NCBI GenBank assembly: GCA_023416575.1
Contig: JAEZHL010000038.1
Coordinates: forward strand, 1 to 5,896
Direction: 5' to 3'
Source of the DNA: Pseudomonadota bacterium
GTDB taxonomy: Bacteria > Pseudomonadota > Alphaproteobacteria > Rhizobiales > Hyphomicrobiaceae
DNA length: 5,896 bases
Position numbers and translations under genes: made by a program. A model generated the notes under the pieces. The model had not been told where the DNA came from, made no database searches, and was given only the letters and a program-made list of their open reading frames with translations. Positions 1 to 5,896 of this stretch are shown here, one piece after another. Positions within the stretch are counted from its first letter, which is position 1, and each line of letters starts with the position of its first letter.

Positions 1-830
1 ACGAACTCCTGGCCCTCCTCGAGCCGGCCCTGTGCCGCCCACTGCGCCATGCGGGCGGAGGTGCCGGTTCCGCAAGGTGAGCGGTCGATAGCCTTCTCGC
101 CGTAGAAAACGGCGTTGCGCGCGCTGCTGTTGGGCTTCGTCGGCGTGCCGGTCCACATCACGTGGCTCAAGCCATTGATTTCCGGCTTCTCGGGGTGGAC
201 GAACGAGAACGCCTCGCCGAACGCACGGCGCACGATGGGGCTGAGGCCCACCACCTGCGTCGGTTGCAGATGCTCCAGTCCGCGGAAATTCTCCTGCGGC
301 TCGATGATCGCATAGAAATTGCCGCCGTAGGCCACATCGACCTTGAGCCGCCCGATCCCCTTCACCTCCGTCTCGAGGCCCGTCGCATGGAGATACGACG
401 GCACGTTGGTGATCCGCACCCACTCGACGTAAGGGCCCCGCTGGCCGTACTCGGCAACGACGCCCCCCGCCGGCGTGTCGAGGCGAAGCTGCCCCGGTGT
501 CCGCGGCTGGACGAGCCCGCGCTCGATCGCAATCGTCACCGTGCCGATTGTGCCGTGCCCGCACATCGGCAGGCAGCCCGAGGTCTCGACGAACAGGATG
601 GCGACGTCGCAGTCGTCCCGCGTCGGCGGCATCAGGATCGAGCCGGACATCATGTCGTGGCCGCGCGGCTCGTACATCAGCGCCGTGCGGATCCAGTCGA
701 ACTCGGCGAGGAAGTGGGCGCGCCGCTCGATCATGGTCTTACCGCTGAGCGCCGGTGCGCCGCCGGCGATCACGCGCACCGGGTTACCGCAGGTGTGCCC
801 GTCGATGCAGAAGAACGTGTGGTTGGCCAT
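1..830 (-). CDS. 4-hydroxyproline 2-epimerase (proline racemase family), partial at the C-terminus
   Basis: This cytosolic, cofactor-independent enzyme likely interconverts trans-4-hydroxy-L-proline and cis-4-hydroxy-D-proline, the entry step of hydroxyproline catabolism (called HypRE, LhpA or HpbD in other bacteria). Seen directly: 276 complete codons from ATG at 830 run off the left edge. The N-terminus has the family block GHTCGNPVRV (residues 11-20). The first catalytic cysteine is C90 in MCGHGTIG and the second is C253 in SPCGTGTSA. Two cysteines mark an epimerase/racemase. The related trans-3-hydroxyproline dehydratases replace the second one with Thr or Ser. The family is usually about 330 residues, so roughly 55 C-terminal residues are missing because of the window edge, not a mutation. 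The start is supported by AAGGA 10 nt upstream. It lies 19 nt downstream of the FAD oxidoreductase that would use its product. Proline racemase is the main alternative; the neighbour favours the hydroxyproline enzyme. Confidence 0.88.
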   Translation of the reverse strand, partial: MANHTFFCIDGHTCGNPVRVIAGGAPALSGKTMIERRAHFLAEFDWIRTALMYEPRGHDMMSGSILMPPTRDDCDVAILFVETSGCLPMCGHGTIGTVTIAIERGLVQPRTPGQLRLDTPAGGVVAEYGQRGPYVEWVRITNVPSYLHATGLETEVKGIGRLKVDVAYGGNFYAIIEPQENFRGLEHLQPTQVVGLSPIVRRAFGEAFSFVHPEKPEINGLSHVMWTGTPTKPNSSARNAVFYGEKAIDRSPCGTGTSARMAQWAAQGRLEEGQEF

Positions 831-840
831 GGTCTACGGA

Positions 841-845
841 TCCTT
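841..845 (-). promoter_or_regulatory. Ribosome binding site of the epimerase
   Basis: AAGGA on the minus strand, 10 nt before the ATG at 830, in the 19-nt gap after the oxidoreductase stop codon. It supports both the chosen start and translation from a shared mRNA. No promoter is visible in so short a gap. Confidence 0.5.
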
Positions 846-849
846 GAAT

Positions 850-2082
850 TCAGAAGCGCTGAGCGCTGTAAGGGGCAAGATCGATGGCGGGCTGCTCGCC
901 CGAGATGAGCGCTCCGACGAGCTCGGCCGTTGCGGCGGCCTGGGTCAGGCCATGATGAGCATGACCGAAGGCATAGACCACCTTTCTGCTCCAGCGCGAG
1001 GTCGAAATCACGGGCAGCGAATCCGGCAGCGACGGGCGGCAGCCCATGTAGTCGACGCGGCCCTCCTCCTGCAGCCCGGGCACGAACGCGTGCGCCTTCG
1101 CCAGAATCGCTTCGACCCGTTGCCAGTTGGGCTGTGCCGACGTGCTGGCGAGCTCGACGGCGCCGCCGACCCGCAGGCCCGTTTTGAGAGGCGTCAGCAC
1201 GAAGGCGTGCTCGTCGAACATCACCGGCCGGCCGAGCTTGATCCCAGGCTCGGCGATGGTGGCATTGTAGCCGCGCTCCGTATCCAGCGGAACGGAGTCG
1301 CCGAGGCAGGCCGCGAGCTTCTTGGACCACGCCCCGGCCGAGACGATGACACGATCCGCCGGCTGAGTCCGCCCGCCCTCGAACACCACGATCGGCTCCT
1401 CGCCGCTGGTGACGGCAATGCCGCTGACCGAGTCCTCCACCAGCTCGGCACCCCGACTGGCGGCTGCCGACGCCAGCTTCATGGCAAGCTTGAGCGGATC
1501 GTTGACGTGGGCGACGCTCGGGAAGAAGGCGGCGCGCTGGAAGCGTTCGGACAGCGCCGGCTCGAGCGAGCGCAGCACGGAGCCGTCGACCAGCTCAAGC
1601 GGAATGCCGAGCTGAAGCTGATCGTGGTAGGACTGCTTCATCGCCTCGAACGCGTCAGTCTTCTCGAAGACGCAAAGCATGCCATTGCGGTTGAGCTCGC
1701 TCGTCAGGCGCAACTGGCTCAGCCGCCGCTCCCATGCCGGCAACGCCATCAGCTGCAATGGAACGATGCCGCGCATCGAACGCTCGACGCGGGAGGGCAG
1801 GCTCGCCAGCAGGAAGCGCGCGAGCCAGGGTGCCAGGCGCGGAATGCACGATGGCCTGACGGACAGCGGCCCGACGGGATCTATGAACCACCGCAGGGCC
1901 TGCAGGATCATGCGCGGCGAGGCGAGCGGCAGAATGTCGGCGTGGGCGATGATCCCGGCGTTGCCGCGCGATGCGGCCGTCAGTTCGCCGCGATCGACGA
2001 GCGTCACCTGATGGCCCTGGTCGAGCAGCCGGTGCGCCGTGGTCAGCCCGATGATGCCCGCTCCGATGATGACGATGTGCAT
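850..2082 (-). CDS. FAD-dependent oxidoreductase, DadA family; probable D-hydroxyproline dehydrogenase
   Basis: This likely oxidises cis-4-hydroxy-D-proline, made by the adjacent epimerase, to 1-pyrroline-4-hydroxy-2-carboxylate, passing electrons through FAD (HypO-type). It is 410 residues from ATG 2082, normal for DadA/DAO-type enzymes. Seen: an N-terminal Rossmann motif MHIVIIGAGIIGL (GxGxxG, G7-G12) with acidic D30 at the end of the second strand; RGNAGI (39-44), an FAD-contacting segment typical of the family; CRPSLPDSLPV (348-358); and the C-terminal GHAHHGLTQAA block (373-383) that closes the FAD site. There is no signal peptide or membrane segment. An in-frame ATG at 2103 would add seven residues, but its G-rich tract abuts the codon with no spacing. 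ATG 2082 has GGCGGA 9 nt upstream and starts right at the Rossmann strand. The substrate is inferred from the epimerase neighbour; a generic D-amino acid dehydrogenase is the alternative. Confidence 0.87.
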   Translation of the reverse strand: MHIVIIGAGIIGLTTAHRLLDQGHQVTLVDRGELTAASRGNAGIIAHADILPLASPRMILQALRWFIDPVGPLSVRPSCIPRLAPWLARFLLASLPSRVERSMRGIVPLQLMALPAWERRLSQLRLTSELNRNGMLCVFEKTDAFEAMKQSYHDQLQLGIPLELVDGSVLRSLEPALSERFQRAAFFPSVAHVNDPLKLAMKLASAAASRGAELVEDSVSGIAVTSGEEPIVVFEGGRTQPADRVIVSAGAWSKKLAACLGDSVPLDTERGYNATIAEPGIKLGRPVMFDEHAFVLTPLKTGLRVGGAVELASTSAQPNWQRVEAILAKAHAFVPGLQEEGRVDYMGCRPSLPDSLPVISTSRWSRKVVYAFGHAHHGLTQAAATAELVGALISGEQPAIDLAPYSAQRF

Positions 2083-2116
2083 GTGAAGCGGTCCGCCGTC
2101 CATTCCCCCCGAAGAT

Positions 2117-2132
2117 CGTGAGCAAGCTCACG
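2117..2132. promoter_or_regulatory. Candidate operator, perfect 16-nt palindrome upstream of the oxidoreductase
   Basis: CGTGAGC-AA-GCTCACG has 7-bp arms around a 2-nt centre, 34 nt before the oxidoreductase start. The half-site GCTCACG recurs at 2201-2207, overlapping the 8-bp palindrome TCACGTGA (2203-2210). Repeated half-sites just upstream of a catabolic operon are typical of a dimeric transcription factor. The sequence alone cannot tell repressor from activator, or identify the family. Confidence 0.35.
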
Positions 2133-2312
2133 CGCCCGTTCTTGCCCGACGCGGGCGCCAGTGTCGAGATGGTCTGTCGAAGGCCGGCACGCGTCCGAGC
2201 GCTCACGTGACCAGCTGGCCCGCAGGCGCGGTCTTGGCTGCCACGCTTCCCCCGTGGCAAGTGGCTCCGTCTTTTCTTTCGGGTACAGGCATGGCAAGCA
2301 TGCCGGGACCGG

Positions 2313-2340
2313 TTGACCGGCGCCGTCAGCTGCATGATAT
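2313..2340 (+). promoter_or_regulatory. Weak candidate promoter of the dehydratase operon
   Basis: TTGACC (2313-2318) matches five of six bases of the sigma-70 -35 consensus. It is followed after 16 nt by TGATAT (2335-2340), a poor -10 match with three of six bases. The predicted transcript would start near 2347 and leave about 60 nt of leader before ATG 2410. The -35 box sits inside the palindrome CCGGT-TG-ACCGG (2309-2320), so a bound protein could block polymerase. The poor -10 keeps confidence low. Confidence 0.25.
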
Positions 2341-2397
2341 CGGTGCGATGAGACCGGCCCAATGTGCCGGTGGTTGAGCTTCAGGCCCAAAACTCGC

Positions 2398-2405
2398 AGG
2401 GACGG
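2398..2405 (+). promoter_or_regulatory. Ribosome binding site that decides the dehydratase start
   Basis: AGGGACGG ends 4 nt before ATG 2410. The other in-frame ATG, at 2362, lies in the inverted repeat at 2353-2371, has no purine-rich tract at a useful distance, and would add 16 residues not typical of the family. ATG 2410 is preferred. Confidence 0.5.
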
Positions 2406-2409
2406 AAAA

Positions 2410-4215
2410 ATGGCCAACACGACAGAAGCAAAGTCCAGGAAGCTACGCTCCCAGGCCTGGTTCGACAATCCCGACAACATCGACATGACGGCGCTCTATC
2501 TGGAGCGCATGACGAACTACGGCCTCACCATCGAGGAGCTGCAGTCCGGCAAGCCGATCATCGGCATCGCTCAGAGCGGCTCGGACATCACGCCCTGCAA
2601 CCGCCACCACCTGGAGCTGGCGCATCGCGTGCGCGAGGGCATCCGTGAGGCAGGCGGCATCGCCTTCGAGTTTCCGGTGCATCCGATCCAGGAGACCCTG
2701 AAGCGCCCGACGGCTGCTCTCGACCGCAACCTCCAGTATCTCGGCCTCGTGGAGGTGCTGTACGGCTACCCCATCGACGGCGTCGTGCTGACCACCGGCT
2801 GTGACAAGACGACCCCGGCGCAGATCATGGCGGCGGCAACGGTCGACATCCCCGCCATCGTGCTGTCCGGCGGACCGATGCTCAACGGCTGGTACAACGG
2901 CGAGCGGACCGGCTCCGGCACCATCGTCTGGCGCGCCCGCGAGATGCTCGCCAGGGGCGAGATCGACCACAAGAAGTTCATCGAGCTGGTCGCCTCCTCC
3001 GCCCCCTCGGTCGGCCATTGCAACACCATGGGCACGGCCACGACCATGAACTCGCTCGCCGAGGCGCTCGGCATGAGCCTGCCGGGCTGCGCGGCAATTC
3101 CCGCACCGCACCGTGATCGCGGGCAGATCGCCTACCTGACCGGCAAGCGCGCCGTCGAGATCGTGCTCGAGGATCTGCGCCCCTCGCGGATCCTGACGCG
3201 GGCCGCGTTCGAGAATGCCATCGTCGTCAACTCGGCGATCGGCGGCTCGACGAACGCGCCGATCCACCTCAACGCCATCGCGCGCCATATCGGCGTCGAA
3301 CTCAATAACGACGACTGGGAGCGCCTCGGCTACGACATCCCGCTGCTGGTCAACCTGCAGCCAGCGGGCGAGTACCTGGGCGAGGAATACTACCGCGCCG
3401 GCGGCGTGCCGGCCGTGGTCGCCGAGCTGATCGCGAAGGGCAAGATCCATCCGGATGCCCTCACCGTGAACGGCAAGACCTTGGTCGCGAACTGCGGGGG
3501 ACGCTTCTCGAGCGACCGTCGCGTGATCAAGTCCTACGACGAGCCGCTCAAGGCCCATGCCGGCTTCCTCAACCTGAAGGGCAACCTGTTCGACAGCGCG
3601 ATCATGAAGACCTCTGTCATCGACGAGGAATTCCGCAGCCGCTACCTCTCGAACCCGGACGACCCGGATGCCTTCGAGGGCAAGGCCGTCGTGTTCGACG
3701 GTCCGGAGGACTACCACGCCCGGATCGACGATCCGGCTCTCGAGATCGACGAGCACACGCTGCTGTTCATGCGCGGCGCGGGTCCGATCGGCTATCCGGG
3801 CGCTGCCGAGGTCGTGAACATGCGCACGCCCGCCTATCTGCTTAAGAAGGGCGTGCGGGCGCTGCCCTGCATCGGCGATGGCCGCCAGTCGGGCACCTCC
3901 GGTAGCCCGTCGATCCTCAACGCCTCGCCCGAGGCAGCCGCCAACAGTGGCCTGGCGCTGCTGAAGACGGGTGACCGGGTGCGCGTCGATCTCAAGAAGC
4001 GCACGATCAACATGCTGGTTTCCGACGAGGAGCTCGAGCAGCGACGCAAGGATCTGATGGCGGCCGGTGGCTACAAGTACCCCGCCAGCCAGACGCCGTG
4101 GCAGGAGATCCAGCGCGGTCTCGTCACCCAGATGAGCGATGGCGCCGTGCTCAAGAACGCCGTGAAGTACCAGCGCATCTCCGAGACGATGGGTATTCCG
4201 CGCGACAACCACTGA
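2410..4215 (+). CDS. IlvD/Edd-family Fe-S dehydratase, pentonate (D-xylonate/L-arabinonate) type
   Basis: This likely removes water from a sugar acid to give a 2-keto-3-deoxy acid in non-phosphorylating sugar catabolism, in the cytosol. It is 601 residues, close to characterised pentonate dehydratases (about 580-590). The three Fe-S cysteines are C63 (SDITPCN), C131 (TTGCDKT) and C204 (GHCNTMG). K133 in CDKT corresponds to the carbamylated, Mg-binding lysine of the family. S494 in GDGRQSGT matches the catalytic serine. GGSTN (278-282), GNLFDSAIMKTSVI (391-404), GAGPIGYPG (456-464) and SPSILNASPE (499-508) are further conserved blocks. The N-terminal WFDNPDNIDMTALYLER (17-33) strongly resembles Caulobacter-type D-xylonate dehydratase as I remember it and differs from IlvD proper (branched-chain synthesis). 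The exact sugar acid is not provable here. It starts the operon; the VOC gene follows after 31 nt. Confidence 0.9.
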   Translation: MANTTEAKSRKLRSQAWFDNPDNIDMTALYLERMTNYGLTIEELQSGKPIIGIAQSGSDITPCNRHHLELAHRVREGIREAGGIAFEFPVHPIQETLKRPTAALDRNLQYLGLVEVLYGYPIDGVVLTTGCDKTTPAQIMAAATVDIPAIVLSGGPMLNGWYNGERTGSGTIVWRAREMLARGEIDHKKFIELVASSAPSVGHCNTMGTATTMNSLAEALGMSLPGCAAIPAPHRDRGQIAYLTGKRAVEIVLEDLRPSRILTRAAFENAIVVNSAIGGSTNAPIHLNAIARHIGVELNNDDWERLGYDIPLLVNLQPAGEYLGEEYYRAGGVPAVVAELIAKGKIHPDALTVNGKTLVANCGGRFSSDRRVIKSYDEPLKAHAGFLNLKGNLFDSAIMKTSVIDEEFRSRYLSNPDDPDAFEGKAVVFDGPEDYHARIDDPALEIDEHTLLFMRGAGPIGYPGAAEVVNMRTPAYLLKKGVRALPCIGDGRQSGTSGSPSILNASPEAAANSGLALLKTGDRVRVDLKKRTINMLVSDEELEQRRKDLMAAGGYKYPASQTPWQEIQRGLVTQMSDGAVLKNAVKYQRISETMGIPRDNH

Positions 4216-4236
4216 ACGAACATCGACGGCGGCATG

Positions 4237-4243
4237 GGAGGTG
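4237..4243 (+). promoter_or_regulatory. Strong ribosome binding site of the VOC gene
   Basis: GGAGGTG is close to a perfect Shine-Dalgarno sequence; its GGAGG core ends 5 nt before ATG 4247. It overlaps a possible GTG start at 4241, which would itself have no spacing from the purine tract. This places the start at 4247. Confidence 0.65.
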
Positions 4244-4246
4244 GAC

Positions 4247-4687
4247 ATGGAGGCAAGTGCAGCACCAGTAACCGTCATCCCGGCATTGCGTTACGCGGAT
4301 GCTGATGCCGCCGTCGAATGGCTCTGCCGAGCCTTCGGCTTTCAGGAGCATGCGGTCTACCGTAACGATCACGGCAAGGTGGTGCATGCCGAGCTCCGGT
4401 TCGGCAACGGCATGATCATGCTCGGCCCGGACGTCGATTCGGAGTTCGGGCGTTTGATGATGCTGCCGAAAGCTGCGGGCGGCCGTTGCACGCAGGCCAA
4501 TTACATCGTCGTCGGCGACGTGGACGCTCACCATGCCCACGCCGCCGCCGCCGGGGCCGACGTCATCTTTCCGCCTAAGGATGAAGACTACGGCGGTCGC
4601 GGCTACACCTGCCGCGACCCCGAGGGCCACATCTGGGCTTTCGGCTCCTACGATCCCTGGGCGCAGCCGCCAGCGACAGCGGGGTAA
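4247..4687 (+). CDS. VOC superfamily protein (glyoxalase/bleomycin-resistance fold)
   Basis: A 146-residue cytosolic protein whose function cannot be set from sequence. VOC proteins use paired beta-alpha-beta-beta-beta modules to make a metal or ligand pocket and include lyases, isomerases, dioxygenases and drug-binding proteins. Seen: a first module opening VIPALRYADADAAVEWL (10-26) followed by FGFQE (30-34), H48 in VVHAEL, a second module around NYIVVGDVDAHH (85-96), and the usual end RDPEGHIWAFGSYDPW (123-138) with H128. H48 and the E126/H128 region are plausible metal ligands, by position only. The length is normal for a one-domain VOC protein of the PhnB-like group. It begins 31 nt after the dehydratase stop, on the same strand and with its own strong ribosome binding site, so cotranscription is likely. 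A role in sugar-acid metabolism or aldehyde detoxification would be guesswork. Confidence 0.8.
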   Translation: MEASAAPVTVIPALRYADADAAVEWLCRAFGFQEHAVYRNDHGKVVHAELRFGNGMIMLGPDVDSEFGRLMMLPKAAGGRCTQANYIVVGDVDAHHAHAAAAGADVIFPPKDEDYGGRGYTCRDPEGHIWAFGSYDPWAQPPATAG

Positions 4688-4696
4688 GCGTCGGGC

Positions 4697-4719
4697 CACT
4701 TCGCACGAGCGTGCAAGTG
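4697..4719. terminator. Hairpin just after the VOC stop, possible terminator
   Basis: CACTT-C-GCACG / CGTGC-AAGTG forms a ten-pair stem with one bulged C and a very short centre (AG, so the closing pair probably opens to a 4-nt loop). It starts 9 nt after the VOC stop codon. No T-tract follows, so a Rho-independent terminator is not proven; it might instead stabilise the mRNA 3' end. Confidence 0.35.
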
Positions 4720-4751
4720 AGCGAGACGCGAGCCAACGAACGCTGAGGTGA

Positions 4752-4772
4752 TCCCGGCGTACGTCGCCGGGA
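4752..4772. repeat. Perfect GC-rich inverted repeat in the convergent spacer
   Basis: TCCCGGCG - TACGT - CGCCGGGA has 8-bp perfect arms and a 5-nt loop. A further complementary pair, GTGATC (4748-4753) and GATCAC (4791-4796), flanks it and could form an outer stem. There is no T-tract on either side. It could be part of the termination zone or a short intergenic palindromic repeat of the REP/RIME kind. Confidence 0.4.
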
Positions 4773-4875
4773 CAGGCCATAGCGTGTGGCGATCACGCAC
4801 ATTCACGCCGACACCGACTGCAACGAGCCAGTGCGCTCCGAGCATCAAGCCCGGGGCGCATCTGTGTCGGTGAGA

Positions 4876-4902
4876 GCCTGCCTCCTGGACCAGGAGGCAG
4901 GC
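4876..4902. terminator. Strong hairpin terminator between thiC and the VOC operon
   Basis: GCCTGCCTCCT (4876-4886) and AGGAGGCAGGC (4892-4902) form a perfect 11-bp stem around the 5-nt loop GGACC. It lies 12 nt beyond the thiC stop codon on the minus strand, where a thiC terminator is expected. The only T-run, TTTT at 4909-4912, follows on the plus strand, so the canonical orientation would end rightward transcription; on the minus strand the hairpin is followed by TCTCACC rather than a U-run. It probably works for both converging transcripts. Confidence 0.65.
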
Positions 4903-4914
4903 ACCCGCTTTTGC

Positions 4915-5896
<982 letters not shown>

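Larger units (their letters stand above)
2083..2409. promoter_or_regulatory. Divergent intergenic region with clustered inverted repeats
   Basis: No gene is supportable in these 327 nt, which separate the divergent oxidoreductase and dehydratase starts, so both promoters should lie here. At least seven inverted repeats are visible: CGTGAGC-AA-GCTCACG (2117-2132), GCGCCCG/CGGGCGC with a 13-nt loop (2132-2158), TCACGTGA (2203-2210), TGCCACG/CGTGGCA with a 7-nt loop (2239-2259), GGCATG/CATGCC with a 5-nt spacer (2288-2304), CCGGT-TG-ACCGG (2309-2320) and ACCGGC/GCCGGT with a 7-nt spacer (2353-2371). Short palindromes arise easily in GC-rich DNA, but their number and shared half-sites suggest binding sites for one or more regulators. 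No regulator gene is in the window, so none can be named. Confidence 0.6.
4688..4914. other. Convergent intergenic spacer, no gene seen
   Basis: These 227 nt lie between the convergent VOC and thiC ends. I see no protein-coding potential of its own and no tRNA-like fold. The stretch holds three clear hairpins (4697-4719, 4752-4772, 4876-4902) and a weaker inverted pair GCGTG/CACGC (4782-4786 and 4794-4798). It probably serves as a transcription-termination zone for both converging units, or includes a short palindromic intergenic repeat. Confidence 0.5.

Noticed and set aside
1..830. Epimerase gene considered as a truncated pseudogene
   Set aside because: The frame is intact with both catalytic cysteines and stops only at the window edge, so nothing shows that the gene is broken.
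475..2121. A 548-codon open frame on the plus strand across the oxidoreductase and epimerase
   Set aside because: It runs antisense to two well-supported enzymes and through their boundary. Its composition is low in hydrophobic residues with no motif. The same reasoning removes the plus-strand frame at 162-908.
2300..2377. A 25-codon plus-strand frame that could be a leader peptide before the dehydratase
   Set aside because: It has no Shine-Dalgarno sequence, no run of regulatory codons, and its ATG falls inside an inverted repeat. Its start also precedes the predicted transcription start.
2362..2409. Upstream in-frame ATG extending the dehydratase by 16 residues
   Set aside because: It has no ribosome binding site and an atypical extension (MCRWLSF...), while ATG 2410 has AGGGACGG at a suitable distance.
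1655..2486. Minus-strand open frames (1655-2362 and 2043-2486) covering the divergent intergenic region
   Set aside because: They overlap the starts of real genes in other frames, look like translated non-coding GC-rich DNA (many Arg, Ala and His), and lack a convincing ribosome binding site.
2443..4278. A 611-codon open frame on the minus strand opposite the dehydratase
   Set aside because: It exactly shadows a gene with all expected Fe-S and catalytic residues. Its translation is rich in Arg, Val, Asp and His without recognisable domains, as expected for the antisense of a GC-biased gene.
4151..4848. Minus-strand open frames opposite the VOC gene
   Set aside because: They are antisense shadows. 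The VOC frame has a recognisable fold signature and a near-perfect ribosome binding site; the opposite frames have neither.
4688..4914. TPP riboswitch or tRNA in the spacer next to thiC
   Set aside because: The spacer is at the 3' end of thiC, whereas the riboswitch lies at the 5' end. No riboswitch core and no cloverleaf could be read here.

Overview
The window is about 5.9 kb of GC-rich DNA with tightly packed genes and a strong G/C third-codon bias. The protein families and codon use suggest an alphaproteobacterium, perhaps a rhizobia-like one, but no rRNA or other phylogenetic marker is present and the genus cannot be named. It looks like ordinary chromosomal metabolic DNA. I see no insertion sequence, phage gene, CRISPR array or tRNA.

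Layout, left to right. (1) Minus strand, 1-830: a proline racemase-family enzyme with both catalytic cysteines, best read as 4-hydroxyproline 2-epimerase and cut by the left edge. (2) Minus strand, 850-2082: a DadA-like FAD oxidoreductase, probably D-hydroxyproline (D-amino acid) dehydrogenase, 19 nt upstream of the epimerase and in the same operon. (3) 2083-2409: a 327-nt divergent intergenic region unusually rich in inverted repeats, which should hold the promoters and operators for both directions. (4) Plus strand, 2410-4215: an IlvD/Edd-family Fe-S dehydratase of the pentonate (D-xylonate/L-arabinonate) type. (5) Plus strand, 4247-4687: a small VOC (glyoxalase/bleomycin-resistance fold) protein with a strong ribosome binding site, probably cotranscribed with the dehydratase. 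(6) 4688-4914: a non-coding convergent spacer with three hairpins. (7) Minus strand, 4915-5896: the C-terminal half of ThiC, cut by the right edge.

How they work together. The epimerase and oxidoreductase are the first two steps of trans-4-hydroxy-L-proline breakdown: L-Hyp to cis-4-hydroxy-D-proline, then to pyrroline-4-hydroxy-2-carboxylate. In known bacteria that intermediate is deaminated to alpha-ketoglutarate semialdehyde. The non-phosphorylating pentonate pathway, to which the dehydratase would belong, reaches the same semialdehyde. The divergent arrangement may therefore bring two carbon sources to one shared downstream dehydrogenase. This is inference: the deaminase, the 2-keto-3-deoxy-acid dehydratase, the semialdehyde dehydrogenase, any transporter and any regulator all lie outside the window. 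ThiC is a separate thiamine-synthesis unit.

I found no convincing new biological system. The parts most worth a second look are the palindrome-dense divergent promoter region, the unassigned VOC partner and the structured convergent spacer.
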